Shown: one piece after another, positions 63,376-64,000 of the stretch
How the letters are laid out: every line of letters starts with the position of its first letter
How positions within the stretch are numbered: the first letter of the stretch is position 1
Assembly: GCF_000716605.1 (NCBI RefSeq)
Contig: NZ_JNXE01000033.1
Coordinates: 62,001-126,000 of the forward strand
Length of the DNA stretch: 64,000 nucleotides
Source of the DNA: Streptomyces sp. NRRL F-525
GTDB lineage: Bacteria > Actinomycetota > Actinomycetes > Streptomycetales > Streptomycetaceae
Direction of reading: 5' to 3'
Notes under the pieces: model-generated
Database searches by the model: none
What the model saw: only the letters and a program-made list of their open reading frames with translations
What the model was told of the DNA's origin: nothing
Program-made: the position numbers and the translations under genes

Positions 63376-64000
63376 TCAGCGGGTGCTCCACTTCTGGTTG
63401 TCCTGGCCGTTGCAGTCCCAGAGCTGGAGCCGGGTGCCGTTGGCGGTTCCCTGGTCCTTGACGTCCACGCACTTGTTGGCCTGCGGATTGACCAGGTCGT
63501 TGCTGGAGTTGAGGCGGAACTGCTGGGCCGGGTTGCCGCTGCACACCGCGATCTGGATGACCGCGCCGTTCGCCGAGGAGCCCCAGGCGACGTCCATGCA
63601 CAGGCCCATGGAGCGGATCGTGCCGTCCGAACGGAAGTCCCACTTCTGCCAGTTCTTGCCGGTGCAGCTGTTGATCTGCAGCGGTGAACCGTCGGCGCCC
63701 TTGTGACCCACCATCTCGATGCACTTGTTGGAGGCGTGGCTGTAGATGGTGGTGCCGGGGGCGGCGACCACCGTCTTGGTGGCGGTGACCTTGGTCGTGG
63801 TGGTCTTCTTCGAACTACCGCCGGAGGACGCCTTCTTGGGGGCCTCGGCGGAACTGCCCGCGATCACTCCGGCACCGGAACCGGCACCGGCGGCCGCCGC
63901 TCCCGCGCCGCTCTTCACCTTGTTGTTCTTGCCGCCGCTCGGGTGCGAGGGGGTCGCCTTCGGCGAGGTCGGGTCCGGGCTGGCCGAACCGTAGGCGCCC
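63376..64000 (-). CDS. ricin-type beta-trefoil lectin domain protein, 5' truncated by window end
   Basis: The C-terminal 205 residues of a larger protein; the frame is open through base 64000. The end of the window encodes a Pro/Ser/Thr/Lys-rich linker (AYGSASPDPTSPKATPSHPS), then AGAAAAGAGSGAGVIAGSS and SKKTTTTKV, then a complete ricin-type trefoil of about 125 residues with three repeats: CIEMVG...QKWDF, CMDVAW...QQFRL and CVDVKD...QKWST (QxW/F motifs). This is a carbohydrate-binding module on the outside of the cell. The N-terminal part, perhaps a TM or enzymatic domain, lies outside the window. Confidence 0.85.
   Translation of the reverse strand, partial: GAYGSASPDPTSPKATPSHPSGGKNNKVKSGAGAAAAGAGSGAGVIAGSSAEAPKKASSGGSSKKTTTTKVTATKTVVAAPGTTIYSHASNKCIEMVGHKGADGSPLQINSCTGKNWQKWDFRSDGTIRSMGLCMDVAWGSSANGAVIQIAVCSGNPAQQFRLNSSNDLVNPQANKCVDVKDQGTANGTRLQLWDCNGQDNQKWSTR

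Overview
The window is chromosomal DNA of a Streptomyces (very high GC, GTG starts, conserved gene order). Gene content and order match, as I remember it, the S. coelicolor stretch from about SCO5998 to SCO6032: hemE, DUF3000, whiI, rnd, fadA-fadB, a wall-polymer locus, dxs, xylFGH-rok7B7, ngcEFG, acnA and a murA-like gene. I see no prophage, insertion sequence, CRISPR array, tRNA or rRNA.

Layout. 1-10.4 kb is housekeeping and development: a flavoprotein disulfide reductase cut by the window edge, an active-looking rhomboid protease, hemE, DUF3000, the sporulation regulator whiI, ribonuclease D and the coupled beta-oxidation pair fadA-fadB. 10.5-23.9 kb is a cell-envelope glycopolymer locus: a secreted PLD-like protein, a 1499-residue GT2-GT2-CDP-glycerol polymerase fusion coupled to a CDP-alcohol phosphotransferase, a galE operon, an LCP (wall-polymer ligase) protein, and three paralogous cytoplasmic propeller-like proteins, one fused to a degenerate PIG-L deacetylase domain. 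23.9-28.2 kb has a NYN-domain protein with a decayed duplicate of its 3' end, an amino-acid permease and dxs. 28.4-36.7 kb is sugar uptake: xylFGH, the ROK regulator rok7B7 and ngcEFG. 37.1-49.3 kb is a secreted glycan-degradation island: two GH92 proteins, a cellulose-type AA10 LPMO with CBM2 and a GH27 enzyme. 49.3-56.6 kb has a two-component pair, a large secreted subtilase and a regulator. 56.6-64 kb has acnA, two methyltransferases, a DUF4236 mini-protein, an XRE-MurA fusion and a ricin-type lectin protein cut by the window edge.

How it may work together. Carbon-source operators are readable: a dre (DasR) site over the ngcE promoter, a Rok7B7-type site before xylF, a perfect CebR box before the LPMO, and an unassigned palindrome GACAACGTTGTC before both GH92 genes. 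One GH92 has Gln where the family's general acid Glu sits, as in mannosyl-phosphate uncapping enzymes, so the pair may strip phosphorylated fungal mannan. Other leads are the propeller family embedded in the envelope locus, and a motif ATCTC-N6-GAGAT found both at the promoter of the XRE-MurA fusion and upstream of acnA next to iron boxes.
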